Virus record (IMG/VR): IMGVR_UViG_3300020165_002639
Coordinates: 1-38,492 of that record
Direction: 5' to 3' (one strand)
Source of the DNA: a virus
Length of the DNA stretch: 38,492 nucleotides
Shown: in pieces, positions 15,037 to 21,507 of the stretch
Numbering within the stretch: the stretch's first letter is position 1
Layout: the number at the start of each line of letters is the position of its first letter
Notes under the pieces: generated by a model
Seen by the model: the letters and a program-made list of their open reading frames with translations, nothing else
What the model was told of the DNA's origin: nothing
Database searches by the model: none
Position numbers and translations under genes: made by a program

Positions 15037-15064
15037 ATTGTATAACAGATTGACTATCTGTCAA
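15037..15064 (-). promoter_or_regulatory. Sigma70-like promoter for dnaJ operon with overlapping palindrome
   Basis: The minus strand has -35 TTGACA (15059-15064), a 16-base spacer and -10 TACAAT (15037-15042). The ATG at 15029 is about 7 bases past the -10, so the mRNA is likely leaderless or nearly so. An inverted repeat, ACAGAT-TGACT-ATCTGT (15045-15061), fills the spacer and overlaps the -35, in the position of a repressor operator. Confidence 0.6.
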
Positions 15065-15074
15065 TGTTTGGTAA

Positions 15075-15395
15075 TTATTTTTTGATGTCTGTCTTCTTAC
15101 CGTTGACGTAAAGACCAAACCAGGCCGCTCCAGCACCAACCACAACTGACACGAAACCCGCCTGTGCGTTGTTTGGGTTCTCAAGCATCATGAACCATTG
15201 CATGGTGTTGTAGAACACTAGTCCGTACAATGCCATCATGATTCTAGGAACCGTTCTCCAGTTAGATAGGAACTGCGGTAATTCTTCTTTAAGAAACAAC
15301 CAAACAATCTTGATCAATGCCCAACCATCCTTGGCACCTTTCTTCACTATGTTGTCGTTGTTTACAACCAGTTTGTCTTCTTTTAATTCAGCCAT
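15075..15395 (-). CDS. Holin-like membrane protein
   Basis: A 106-residue protein with two clear membrane helices at about residues 50-70 (RIMMALYGLVFYNTMQWFM) and 80-98 (VSVVVGAGAAWFGLYV). A weaker amphipathic helix lies at 27-43 (ALIKIVWLFLKEEL). The ends are charged and soluble. The size, helix arrangement and AAWFGLYVNG ending resemble three-helix holin-type proteins of GTA and marine phages, and endolysin and spanin-like genes lie 2-4 kb upstream. It starts inside the stop of the preceding gene (TAATG). Holin is the best guess; another inner-membrane role is possible. Confidence 0.65.
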   Translation of the reverse strand: MAELKEDKLVVNNDNIVKKGAKDGWALIKIVWLFLKEELPQFLSNWRTVPRIMMALYGLVFYNTMQWFMMLENPNNAQAGFVSVVVGAGAAWFGLYVNGKKTDIKK

Positions 15396-15985
15396 TATCT
15401 TAAACCCTTTATCTTTGCATTTCGTTTTCTATGGCCATTCCAGGCAACAAATCCACCTATTCTCAATGACCAATATGCAAGTCTGTTCATTGTGTAGAAT
15501 CCGTTCACGATTATGTTGATGTCTCTGAATATCTCATCTGCCCTCTTCTGCGTGAGTACACCCATTGTGTCTTTTTTATTTTTCTTTAGAAGCGTTTTGT
15601 ACTTGTATGCGTAGTCGTGTACTAGTCCACCCATCAATAAAACACCAACTGGTGAGAAGAAAGTTCTTAGGAACTTAGGAATACTTGCACCATCAAATTG
15701 GAAACCGGATGGTATCACATATTCTTCACCATCTATGTTGTATTTCCAGTCCTCTGTTAATACCCAGTTCCTTGTTGAAAGCAACCACATCACGATGCCT
15801 TTCCAGAAACCTTTGCCCTTTGTTGCAATTGGTACAGGTTGCAATTTTGGCATCCCTTTGTAGTAGAATTTTAATTTTGTTTTTGCTCTCTTGTCAAACA
15901 CATTGACAAGTGCGGCTATGATCACCACTGCTATCAACACAGTCCATTGCCAGAATTTCATTGCTAGTGCTATTATTAATTCCAT
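15395..15985 (-). CDS. DUF1353-family protein with N-terminal membrane helix
   Basis: A 196-residue protein. Residues about 5-28 are a membrane helix (WTVLIAVVIIAALVNVF). Residues about 85-140 carry the DUF1353 signature FQFDGASIPKFL...GLVHDYAYKY. DUF1353 proteins are frequent in phage late or lysis regions and have no proven activity; the conserved His and Asp residues suggest an enzyme. It has a late octamer 29 bases upstream and a real ribosome-binding site (GAGGAG), unlike most late genes here. It is followed by the holin-like gene with a TAATG overlap. Confidence 0.8.
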   Translation of the reverse strand: MELIIALAMKFWQWTVLIAVVIIAALVNVFDKRAKTKLKFYYKGMPKLQPVPIATKGKGFWKGIVMWLLSTRNWVLTEDWKYNIDGEEYVIPSGFQFDGASIPKFLRTFFSPVGVLLMGGLVHDYAYKYKTLLKKNKKDTMGVLTQKRADEIFRDINIIVNGFYTMNRLAYWSLRIGGFVAWNGHRKRNAKIKGLR

Positions 15986-16013
15986 TTAATTTGTTCTCCT
16001 CGTTTAAAGTACG

Positions 16014-16021
16014 TATTTATT
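16014..16021 (-). promoter_or_regulatory. T4-like late promoter octamer AATAAATA with leader and SD
   Basis: The octamer is 29 bases before the ATG at 15985. The predicted leader is about 23 bases and contains GAGGAG. This is one of four late promoters in the window with a leadered, Shine-Dalgarno-bearing arrangement. Confidence 0.65.
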
Positions 16022-16451
16022 CTATTGCGCCTTTGACCACACCTTCAGCAACAAGTTTTTTCCTGTTCTTCATGTGTTGTTTCTGCGTGTCCGCTTTTGC
16101 ACCACCAAAGTATGGCACCGCGTGTCCGGTCTTGCACATGATCTCAGTGACTAGTTTGCCGTCCACAAGGAAGTCACCCAGCACCCTGCCGAACTTGCCC
16201 TTCATGTCCTCACCTTTCTTGCTGATTGTTGTCTGCAATACGGGTTTTGGTCCAAGCAATGATTTAAGTTTGGCTTTTGCGGCCAATCCAAATTTCTTTT
16301 CAATTTTGTCTCTTGTTCTTGATTCTGGTGTGTCTATGCCCATGATCCTCACACGTTCATTCATCTGCCATATTCCAAAGCCTAGGTCAATGTCAACATC
16401 CACCGTGTCTCCGTCCACCACTCTTCTCAATTTACATCTGTACGTCCACAT
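16017..16451 (-). CDS. Thermonuclease (staphylococcal nuclease-like)
   Basis: A 144-residue SNase-fold nuclease. The motifs are RVVDGDTVDVDIDLG (Ca-binding Asp residues), ERVRIMGIDTPESR (catalytic Arg and Glu) and GKFGRVLGD (second catalytic Arg). There is no signal peptide, so it should act inside the cell, hydrolysing DNA or RNA in a Ca-dependent way. Marine T4-like phages are known to carry such genes, perhaps to degrade host nucleic acid. It starts within the stop of the acyl carrier protein gene (TAATG), so expression is coupled. Confidence 0.85.
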   Translation of the reverse strand: MWTYRCKLRRVVDGDTVDVDIDLGFGIWQMNERVRIMGIDTPESRTRDKIEKKFGLAAKAKLKSLLGPKPVLQTTISKKGEDMKGKFGRVLGDFLVDGKLVTEIMCKTGHAVPYFGGAKADTQKQHMKNRKKLVAEGVVKGAIE

Positions 16452-16669
16452 TATTTTTTCTCCACTAGGTTGATTAGATCTTGTACTGTCTGGACTCTGT
16501 CACCATCGTCCTCTGATATTTTTACACCTGTTGCCTTTTCAACCTGTATGCATAATTCGATTGTGTCAAATGGATCCGATCCCAGATCATCTACCAGGTG
16601 TGCCTCGGGTGTCACCTTGCTCTCTGCCACATCTAGGTGTTGTGCTATGACTTTGATTACTGTTTGCAT
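16451..16669 (-). CDS. Acyl carrier protein homologue lacking the phosphopantetheine serine
   Basis: A 72-residue, acidic four-helix protein of acyl carrier protein type. The active-site region reads LVDDLGSDPFDTIEL, where the normal motif is DLGxDSLDxVEL. Pro33 occupies the Ser position that carries 4'-phosphopantetheine, and Phe34 replaces Leu. The codon is CCA, not a serine codon, and the reading is clear. Other fold positions are kept. It therefore probably cannot be loaded with acyl chains. It may be a decoy or binding partner of a host enzyme, or the prosthetic group may attach elsewhere (Ser31 is nearby). A GGAG ribosome-binding site precedes the ATG. Confidence 0.8.
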   Translation of the reverse strand: MQTVIKVIAQHLDVAESKVTPEAHLVDDLGSDPFDTIELCIQVEKATGVKISEDDGDRVQTVQDLINLVEKK

Positions 16670-16670
16670 G

Positions 16671-16886
16671 TTACTCCAATATGATTTTCTTGATTGATTT
16701 ACTTCCGTCTATGTTGGACTCAAGTTCTGCCTTTACCTTGAGACACTGATATTTTGTTCCTTGACTGTACTGTCTTTCAGCAGTACGTTTGCCTCGTAGA
16801 CAAACTGCCATTGACTCCTGTATCCTGTGTTCTTTTATTTCACCATGGATAATCATCAACAATGCCACAACTGTTTCTACTATCAT
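16671..16886 (-). CDS. Small membrane-anchored protein
   Basis: A 71-residue protein with an N-terminal hydrophobic segment (MIVETVVALLMIIHG), then a basic soluble part (LRGKRTAERQYSQGTKYQCL) with two Cys and a charged tail. It is probably anchored in the inner membrane, with the short N-terminus as helix. The start overlaps the stop of the upstream gene (TAATG) and one base separates it from the acyl carrier gene. I recall similar small proteins in marine myoviruses. Function unknown. Confidence 0.7.
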   Translation of the reverse strand: MIVETVVALLMIIHGEIKEHRIQESMAVCLRGKRTAERQYSQGTKYQCLKVKAELESNIDGSKSIKKIILE

Positions 16887-17332
16887 TAGTGTGCGTCTCC
16901 GTTACCGTTCTTGTAAACTATATCTCGGTCAGCATCTTTTAGTTTTTCAATATTTGATTGTGCTTTCTCCATCTGCTTTGTTAAGAACTCTATGTTTATC
17001 TTGTTGTTGGACATGCTGTCTAGATGCTGTTGCATTCTGTCCACTGTTTTGTAAAGATCCTCAATCAACATGAACTGTTCGATGTCCTGTGAACTCTGAC
17101 CCAACTCGCCTCTTGGATATTTGATTCTAAATTCTGTATTTTTTTGAACTTCGTTGTGCAGTCTCTCATCTTCCGCAGTCATGTCTTTCTCAATTAAAAC
17201 TCCTTGAGTTTCCAACTTGTTCAATCGCTCGATCACACCAAAGTACGCCCAAACTCCCACGGCAACCGCGGCCACGATGGACAACAGATTCCGCATGGGC
17301 ATTGAAATAGATGTGTTATCACTGATCTTCAT
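16886..17332 (-). CDS. Membrane protein with coiled-coil, lysis region
   Basis: A 148-residue protein. Residues about 12-32 form a membrane helix (MRNLLSIVAAVAVGVWAYFG). A long charged helical part (about 33-140) follows with heptad-like spacing, such as EFLTKQMEKAQSNIEKLKDA. One membrane helix plus a periplasmic or cytoplasmic coiled coil resembles a spanin or a virion-associated membrane protein. It lies between spanin-like genes and the acyl carrier gene. A late octamer lies 9 bases upstream. Confidence 0.7.
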   Translation of the reverse strand: MKISDNTSISMPMRNLLSIVAAVAVGVWAYFGVIERLNKLETQGVLIEKDMTAEDERLHNEVQKNTEFRIKYPRGELGQSSQDIEQFMLIEDLYKTVDRMQQHLDSMSNNKINIEFLTKQMEKAQSNIEKLKDADRDIVYKNGNGDAH

Positions 17333-17340
17333 TATAGCAG

Positions 17341-17348
17341 TATTTATT
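17341..17348 (-). promoter_or_regulatory. T4-like late promoter octamer AATAAATA
   Basis: The octamer ends 9 bases before the ATG at 17332. It overlaps the stop codon region of the upstream lipoprotein-like gene. No Shine-Dalgarno sequence lies between. Confidence 0.6.
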
Positions 17349-17793
17349 GGGAATTACCAGTATCTTCGTAGTACTTCTTGTATTCATCCAGCAGGTTGTT
17401 GGTTTCCTGCAGTTTTTGCCTGATCTGGGCAAAGTTCTTGGCCAGTAGTTCATAGTCCTTGTCCGTCAATCCAAACAGCACGGGATCGATGCCCGCTTCT
17501 TCCAGTTTCTTGAACACTTCTTCTGCGTTGGCTGATGTTATTATTATCCAACGTATGTCCTCAAGAGTCAATGGCATTGGGTCTGGTAGATTTAATTTTG
17601 CTCTGGGTTCCTCCAAAGCGAATATTTTGATCTTCTTTTCTCCACCTATGCTACAACCTGTCAGTGCTAATATCAGAAGCACTAGAATCACGCCCTTGAA
17701 GAAACTCACCCAGTAAGTTCCGTAGTGCGACATCTTCATGGCCTGTCTCCATTTCTCACACCAATTCTTATGCCAGTTGATTATTTTATTCAT
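17344..17793 (-). CDS. Putative outer-membrane spanin-like lipoprotein with two possible starts
   Basis: From ATG 17793 the protein has 149 residues. It has an amphipathic basic N-terminus (MNKIINWHKNWCEKW), a hydrophobic helix (about 32-45) and the lipobox LALTGC with Cys at residue 47, then a soluble part with a coiled-coil-like end (IRQKLQETNNLLDEYKKYYE). An internal ATG at 17739 is preceded by GGAG seven bases upstream. Starting there gives MKMSHYGTYW plus the hydrophobic helix and puts the Cys at residue 29, a normal lipoprotein signal. It overlaps the spanin-like gene upstream by 8 bases. An outer-membrane spanin subunit is the best guess. Confidence 0.65.
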   Translation of the reverse strand: MNKIINWHKNWCEKWRQAMKMSHYGTYWVSFFKGVILVLLILALTGCSIGGEKKIKIFALEEPRAKLNLPDPMPLTLEDIRWIIITSANAEEVFKKLEEAGIDPVLFGLTDKDYELLAKNFAQIRQKLQETNNLLDEYKKYYEDTGNSQ

Positions 17794-18259
17794 AAGGTAC
17801 AAAATTAGGATTTGCCAAACTTGGGCACATCGTGTTTATCTCCGATTTCTTTGTTGCTTTCAATTCTGCTTCTGTTCTCTCTGCACCGCTGGCCAGTTCA
17901 ACACATCTAGTCGCAGATGCAGAACCTTTGTTGATCACACGTTCAACAGACTTGGATCTCTCTATTGCCAGTTTGCCAACATCTCTTTTCTTCTTGTTGA
18001 AACGCTTGTCCAATTCATCTAGGTCCTTCTTGAACGTCAGTACCAAGGAGTTTAATTTCTTGTTGCTTTCCATTATTGCATTGAAATCTTGTTTCTGTTG
18101 TTCAAGCAATTTTGTCTGTGATTCTATGCCCTGCTCTAATTCTATCTGGTTGGCTTTGAGGGTGGCATTGTCTGCCCGTAGTTTCATCACGTACATGCCC
18201 GCACCGGCTATACCGGTAATCAACATTATGGCTATCGCCATTTTTATTGTAGAAAACAT
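17786..18259 (-). CDS. Inner-membrane spanin-like (Rz-type) protein
   Basis: A 157-residue protein. Residues about 6-24 form an N-terminal membrane helix (MAIAIMLITGIAGAGMYVM). A long charged coiled-coil region (about 27-100) follows, and the C-terminus has two Cys (ATRCVELASG, NTMCPSLANPNF). This matches the layout of Rz inner-membrane spanins, which link inner and outer membranes during lysis. The adjacent lipoprotein-like gene, overlapping by 8 bases, is the natural partner. A late octamer ends 6 bases before the ATG. Confidence 0.7.
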   Translation of the reverse strand: MFSTIKMAIAIMLITGIAGAGMYVMKLRADNATLKANQIELEQGIESQTKLLEQQKQDFNAIMESNKKLNSLVLTFKKDLDELDKRFNKKKRDVGKLAIERSKSVERVINKGSASATRCVELASGAERTEAELKATKKSEINTMCPSLANPNFVPYE

Positions 18260-18264
18260 AAAGA

Positions 18265-18272
18265 TATTTATC
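18265..18272 (-). promoter_or_regulatory. T4-like late promoter octamer GATAAATA
   Basis: The octamer ends 6 bases from the ATG at 18259. It sits in the 34-base gap between two divergent genes, so promoters for both directions share this gap. Confidence 0.6.
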
Positions 18273-18293
18273 TGCGTATATTTAGGAGTAAAT

Positions 18294-18824
18294 ATGTTAT
18301 CAATGTATAATCAAAAAGTAAAATTCGACTACGATTGCAATAAGTTTGTAGACTGCGAATATCCCACAGTTTCATCCTGCATAAGACACCAAGTACACGA
18401 GTTGAAAGACATACACGACAAATATGGTGGATTTCCTGAATCGTACAAGTTTGACAACACAAAAATACATCAACGTTGGTGGAGCGAAGACGAATTAGAG
18501 TTCAAAGAAATAGGAAATCTGATTGGTATGGATGTTGTCACAGTCAGCAGTATTAAACAACCCCCGGGACAGGTGGTTCCTTGGCACAGGGACACTTTCT
18601 TCCTGCTTAAGAAACAGTTTCCAGATAGACCACAACCGGTGAGGGCATTGATAATGTTAGAGGATTGGAAGGTAGGACATTACGTACAGCACGATGACGC
18701 AGTATTCACTCATTGGTCAGCAGGTGACGGATACATATGGGACGAGGATATATTACATTTAGGTGCCAATGCAGGAATGCAAGATAAATTCACACTCCAA
18801 ATTTCTGGTTTTTTAAAAAATTAA
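18294..18824 (+). CDS. Fe(II)/2-oxoglutarate oxygenase-like protein (lone plus-strand gene)
   Basis: A 176-residue protein and the only well-supported plus-strand gene here. The start at 18294 follows the ribosome-binding site TTTAGGAG; an upstream extension of the frame is antisense to the spanin gene and rejected. The facial-triad pattern of double-stranded beta-helix oxygenases is visible: H98-R-D100 (PGQVVPWHRD) and H155 (DEDILHLGAN), with strands RALIMLEDW and FTLQISGF between and after. Such enzymes hydroxylate small molecules or proteins using iron, oxygen and 2-oxoglutarate. It ends base-to-base with the convergent endolysin gene. Its opposite orientation between lysis genes suggests later acquisition. 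Confidence 0.75.
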   Translation: MLSMYNQKVKFDYDCNKFVDCEYPTVSSCIRHQVHELKDIHDKYGGFPESYKFDNTKIHQRWWSEDELEFKEIGNLIGMDVVTVSSIKQPPGQVVPWHRDTFFLLKKQFPDRPQPVRALIMLEDWKVGHYVQHDDAVFTHWSAGDGYIWDEDILHLGANAGMQDKFTLQISGFLKN

Positions 18825-19286
18825 TTATTGGATCAATCCAAGTTTGTAGACGGTTTTACCATTTTCTTTCATCGCAGTCAAGATGCTCTTACGATTGCCC
18901 TCAGACTTGTAGGATACGTGTACCCAGCCAGAGTCAGGTATGCCTGGCGTGTAGAATTCTAATATCAGTTGATCGAAGTCGCAGTTCTCAGATATCCATT
19001 TGGCCACATCGTAGTTGCCTGTGCCTGGACATTCAATGTCAACGGCCTCACCTTTGCAGTGTTGGGATTTAGATGAACCGCCTACTGCTTCGTTGAGTGC
19101 TGGTCCTCTGTATCCTGAGTTTATTACTGTCACGCCAAAGTTCTCTCTGACCTTCTGTACAACATTGGTAAAAAGTTCTTTTGCGTTTGCCAGGTGTTCT
19201 TCGCCTGGTGTGTTGTCTAGACCTTTTCGTGTTGCTGTTTGGCTTTTTGTGAATTCTGCTAGTGTGAAGTTTGTGCTTAATCTCAT
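18825..19286 (-). CDS. Endolysin: M15-family peptidase
   Basis: A 153-residue Zn-dependent peptidase of the M15A (VanY-like) type, which cuts peptidoglycan cross-bridge peptides. The metal site is complete: S74-x-H76-xx-G-x-A-x-D83 (SKSQHCKGEAVDIE) and H123 (SGWVHVSY). The substrate-region motif SGYRGPALN is at 57-65. The start is set at ATG 19286 (MRLSTNFTLAEF), because a late octamer ends 6 bases before it; five more in-frame residues are possible. No signal peptide, so release through a holin is expected. Spanin-like and holin-like genes lie downstream in the same direction. Confidence 0.9.
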   Translation of the reverse strand: MRLSTNFTLAEFTKSQTATRKGLDNTPGEEHLANAKELFTNVVQKVRENFGVTVINSGYRGPALNEAVGGSSKSQHCKGEAVDIECPGTGNYDVAKWISENCDFDQLILEFYTPGIPDSGWVHVSYKSEGNRKSILTAMKENGKTVYKLGLIQ

Positions 19287-19291
19287 ACACT

Positions 19292-19299
19292 TATTTATC
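19292..19299 (-). promoter_or_regulatory. T4-like late promoter octamer GATAAATA
   Basis: The octamer ends 6 bases from the endolysin ATG at 19286, predicting a leaderless late mRNA. Confidence 0.6.
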
Positions 19300-19318
19300 A
19301 ATAAGTGCGTGTATTATA

Positions 19319-20062
19319 TTACCAGCCGCTTTTGCTTAACAATGCTGACTGATCACCTTTCGTGAAGATGAATTGGTTCTCGTTTGTCTTTGTGATGTCG
19401 TATGGTCCGAAGTATTTGGTAAGGTGTGTGCATTCTGCAATTGAGTCCATGTCTATTTTGAATGCTTTGGTTTCTTTCATTATTTCGTTTGTAGTACCAA
19501 ACTTGTGCAGTTCAAATTTAAGGTCGTGTCCTGCACCTGTTTTTTTCACAGTCATTATGTTCTCTGCTATCTTGCATTCCATCATGTCGTACTTGTCAAA
19601 AAAATGTCTTGCTTCACTGACTCTCATTTCGTTTACTCTTTGTTCATATGCCTCGGGCGTTGTTGGTATTGCTTCACCCATTGTGTCTAGGGAAACCACC
19701 GTTGAATTTTCACCCTTGTGGTATGTGTATTCAAATTCTTCAATGTTAGTAAGTTTTTTCAAGTCTTCCAGGAATGATATGATTTGACCAACAACTTCAG
19801 GAGTCCTCGCAAATTCTACGAACACCCTGTGTTTGCCATCCTCCAATGTTCCGGGTGTAGCGTCTGCGTCAAGAACACTCTTGTATCCAACTTCTGCGAA
19901 ACGTTCAAGATCCTTTGCAGGTGCTGATCCGTCTACCACAAATCCAAGAACTAAGATGTTCTTGTCATCACCCATTTTAGATTTGTATTGATCTACTGAG
20001 AATTTATTACTTACGATTCCTTCTAGGTCTCCGGCCTTTAAACCTTCATTAACTAATGTCAT
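19319..20062 (-). CDS. Conserved phage protein, unknown
   Basis: A 247-residue acidic protein beginning MTLVNEGLKAGDLEGIVSNKFSVDQYKSK and containing GKHRVFVEFARTP and ARHFFDKYDMMEC. No catalytic motif or membrane helix is seen. It overlaps the upstream gene by 14 bases, forming a two-gene late unit. I recall a similar adjacent pair in marine T4-like phages, with no known function. A structural role is plausible from the late promoter upstream of the pair. Confidence 0.75.
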   Translation of the reverse strand: MTLVNEGLKAGDLEGIVSNKFSVDQYKSKMGDDKNILVLGFVVDGSAPAKDLERFAEVGYKSVLDADATPGTLEDGKHRVFVEFARTPEVVGQIISFLEDLKKLTNIEEFEYTYHKGENSTVVSLDTMGEAIPTTPEAYEQRVNEMRVSEARHFFDKYDMMECKIAENIMTVKKTGAGHDLKFELHKFGTTNEIMKETKAFKIDMDSIAECTHLTKYFGPYDITKTNENQFIFTKGDQSALLSKSGW

Positions 20063-20522
20063 CTATGTTACCTAAATCTGCAGATGGTTCTCCCTGCGTT
20101 TCGATTTCGTCTTGGCCATGCTTCATGTTTCCTATCAAGGCCTTTGGCATTTTAATTTCAACTACCCAGATGTCATGTGCATCTATCTTGCCCTTGGTTG
20201 TTCCTGGTCTGTAATCCTCTGGACCCTTGATCTTCCTGGGCTTCATTAATTCGTCTTTCTTGTATGATACCTTGCATCCTTTGTCGAGCAATCTCTTGCC
20301 ACCTGCAGGGTCTGGCATCTTGTCTGCTGGCCACATGAATGAACATGTGACAAAGTGTCTAGAGTCTATCGGTCCTGAAAGCAGTTCACCGTCTTCCCAG
20401 TTCTCAAACACATATACGTCTAACTCGTCTACGACTCTTTCGAAATCTTTCAGTATGCTCAAAGTAGGGCCTACCGCGTATAACGATTGTACGTTTTTGA
20501 TTATGTCTAAGACGTCATGCAT
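20049..20522 (-). CDS. Conserved phage protein, unknown
   Basis: A 157-residue protein. It opens with an amphipathic helix (MHDVLDIIKNVQSLY), followed by a region with LDVYVFENWEDGELLSGP and a basic segment MKPRKIKGPEDYRPGTTKGK, then DAHDIWVVEIKMPKA. It has no recognised enzyme site. The late octamer (20529-20536) is 7 bases before the ATG. It overlaps the following 247-aa gene by 14 bases and probably functions with it. Confidence 0.75.
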   Translation of the reverse strand: MHDVLDIIKNVQSLYAVGPTLSILKDFERVVDELDVYVFENWEDGELLSGPIDSRHFVTCSFMWPADKMPDPAGGKRLLDKGCKVSYKKDELMKPRKIKGPEDYRPGTTKGKIDAHDIWVVEIKMPKALIGNMKHGQDEIETQGEPSADLGNIDDIS

Positions 20523-20528
20523 AGTTCT

Positions 20529-20536
20529 TATTTATC
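20529..20536 (-). promoter_or_regulatory. T4-like late promoter octamer GATAAATA
   Basis: The octamer ends 7 bases before the ATG at 20522, with no Shine-Dalgarno sequence. It probably drives the 157-aa and 247-aa gene pair. Confidence 0.6.
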
Positions 20537-20593
20537 CTAAATATCTGTGTTGTAAAATATGCATACTTAATCTGGGAATTTGAAAGTAAGTAT

Positions 20594-20876
20594 TTGTACA
20601 TGAGTCAGACACAAAGACACATCAAACCACAATCAACCACAACCTGTGAGGAACCTTATGCTACTATCAAACGGCCTACAAATGCGACCTTTATTCCAAC
20701 GGAAATTATGGAAACTAATGAGGAAAAAAAGAGTGTACGACAAGCGTGTGAGCTTGTACATGCAGAATCAAAATTGGCTCAAGATAAGGAAACAGAAGGA
20801 CAGACGTCGGCGTAGGGTGTTGATGAGGATATGGAAGGCACAGCAACTGGCCTACTTGCGTCGTGTTTGTGCGTGA
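20594..20876 (+). other. Ambiguous 388-base gap with two overlapping plus-strand frames
   Basis: No minus-strand gene is evident from 20523 to 20910. The plus strand is A-rich, like coding strands elsewhere here. Frame one, 20594-20815 (71 aa, MSQTQRHIKPQSTTT start), is polar and Glu/Thr/Lys-rich. Frame two, 20646-20876 (GTG start, 76 aa; internal ATGs at 20658 and later), is very basic with KDRRRRRVLMRIW. They overlap for about 170 bases, so at most one is likely to be the main product, unless there is frameshifting. I cannot choose. A small RNA is also possible. Confidence 0.35.
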
Positions 20877-20910
20877 TTATTTGACCAACTACAAGGATCT
20901 CATACGGGGA

Positions 20911-21507
20911 CTAGATTTTGGCCAACCATAGTTCGTGTGCTTTGGTACACAACTCTTTGTCAATGTCTAAACCTATCTTTTTGGTTTGTGTGACAAGATC
21001 ATCTACAAAATTTTTCCCCTCAAATAAATCCTCACCATTAATTTCTACACAAGGTTCTATGATATTAAATATTTTTCCAAAATTTTGAGCGGTGTAAAGA
21101 CTGCTTGACTCGTACCAAAAATAACTGTTTTCAAACGCAGGAATTAATTTTTTCATTCTTGTATGTCCTATGCTGTTTTCTCTAGGCATTTTGATCAGAA
21201 TAAAACTTTTTTTTATTAATTTTTTGAAGCCAAATCCTCCAAATTCAAAAAAATGGCTTGCGTATGATCTTTTCTCATTTACAATCTTTTTAAGATCTAT
21301 TTGGTCTTTTTCTAGAATTTTGCTGTCAAAGTAATGTGCTGTGTCTGAGGTGTCTTTGTAGTCATCTATACCAAATCTTGATATCAATCTACTATCAGTG
21401 GAAACAAGATTTGCGATATGATTGCCACCACAGCCTGGAGCAAACACAGTAAAAATGTTATCAACTGTTAATGAATTGCTGTAAGACGCCTGCATACCAT
21501 TTTTCAT
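20911..21507 (-). CDS. Sulfotransferase-like protein, AT-rich gene
   Basis: A 198-residue protein. The start at ATG 21507 is chosen because it makes a 4-base ATGA overlap with the upstream gene; an in-frame ATG 57 bases earlier is less likely. The N-terminal strand and loop FTVFAPGCGGNHIANLVS resembles the cofactor-binding loop of sulfotransferase-like and nucleotide-binding proteins. I recall GGNHxAN motifs in marine phage sulfotransferase-like proteins. A second strand, FILIKMPREN, would fit the fold. No activity is proven. Very AT-rich DNA suggests horizontal gain together with the upstream SGNH gene. Confidence 0.6.
   Translation of the reverse strand: MKNGMQASYSNSLTVDNIFTVFAPGCGGNHIANLVSTDSRLISRFGIDDYKDTSDTAHYFDSKILEKDQIDLKKIVNEKRSYASHFFEFGGFGFKKLIKKSFILIKMPRENSIGHTRMKKLIPAFENSYFWYESSSLYTAQNFGKIFNIIEPCVEINGEDLFEGKNFVDDLVTQTKKIGLDIDKELCTKAHELWLAKI

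Noticed and set aside
17832-18293. Plus-strand extension of the oxygenase frame upstream of 18294
   Set aside because: It is antisense to the spanin-like gene. The ATG at 18294 has a good ribosome-binding site, and the domain begins there.
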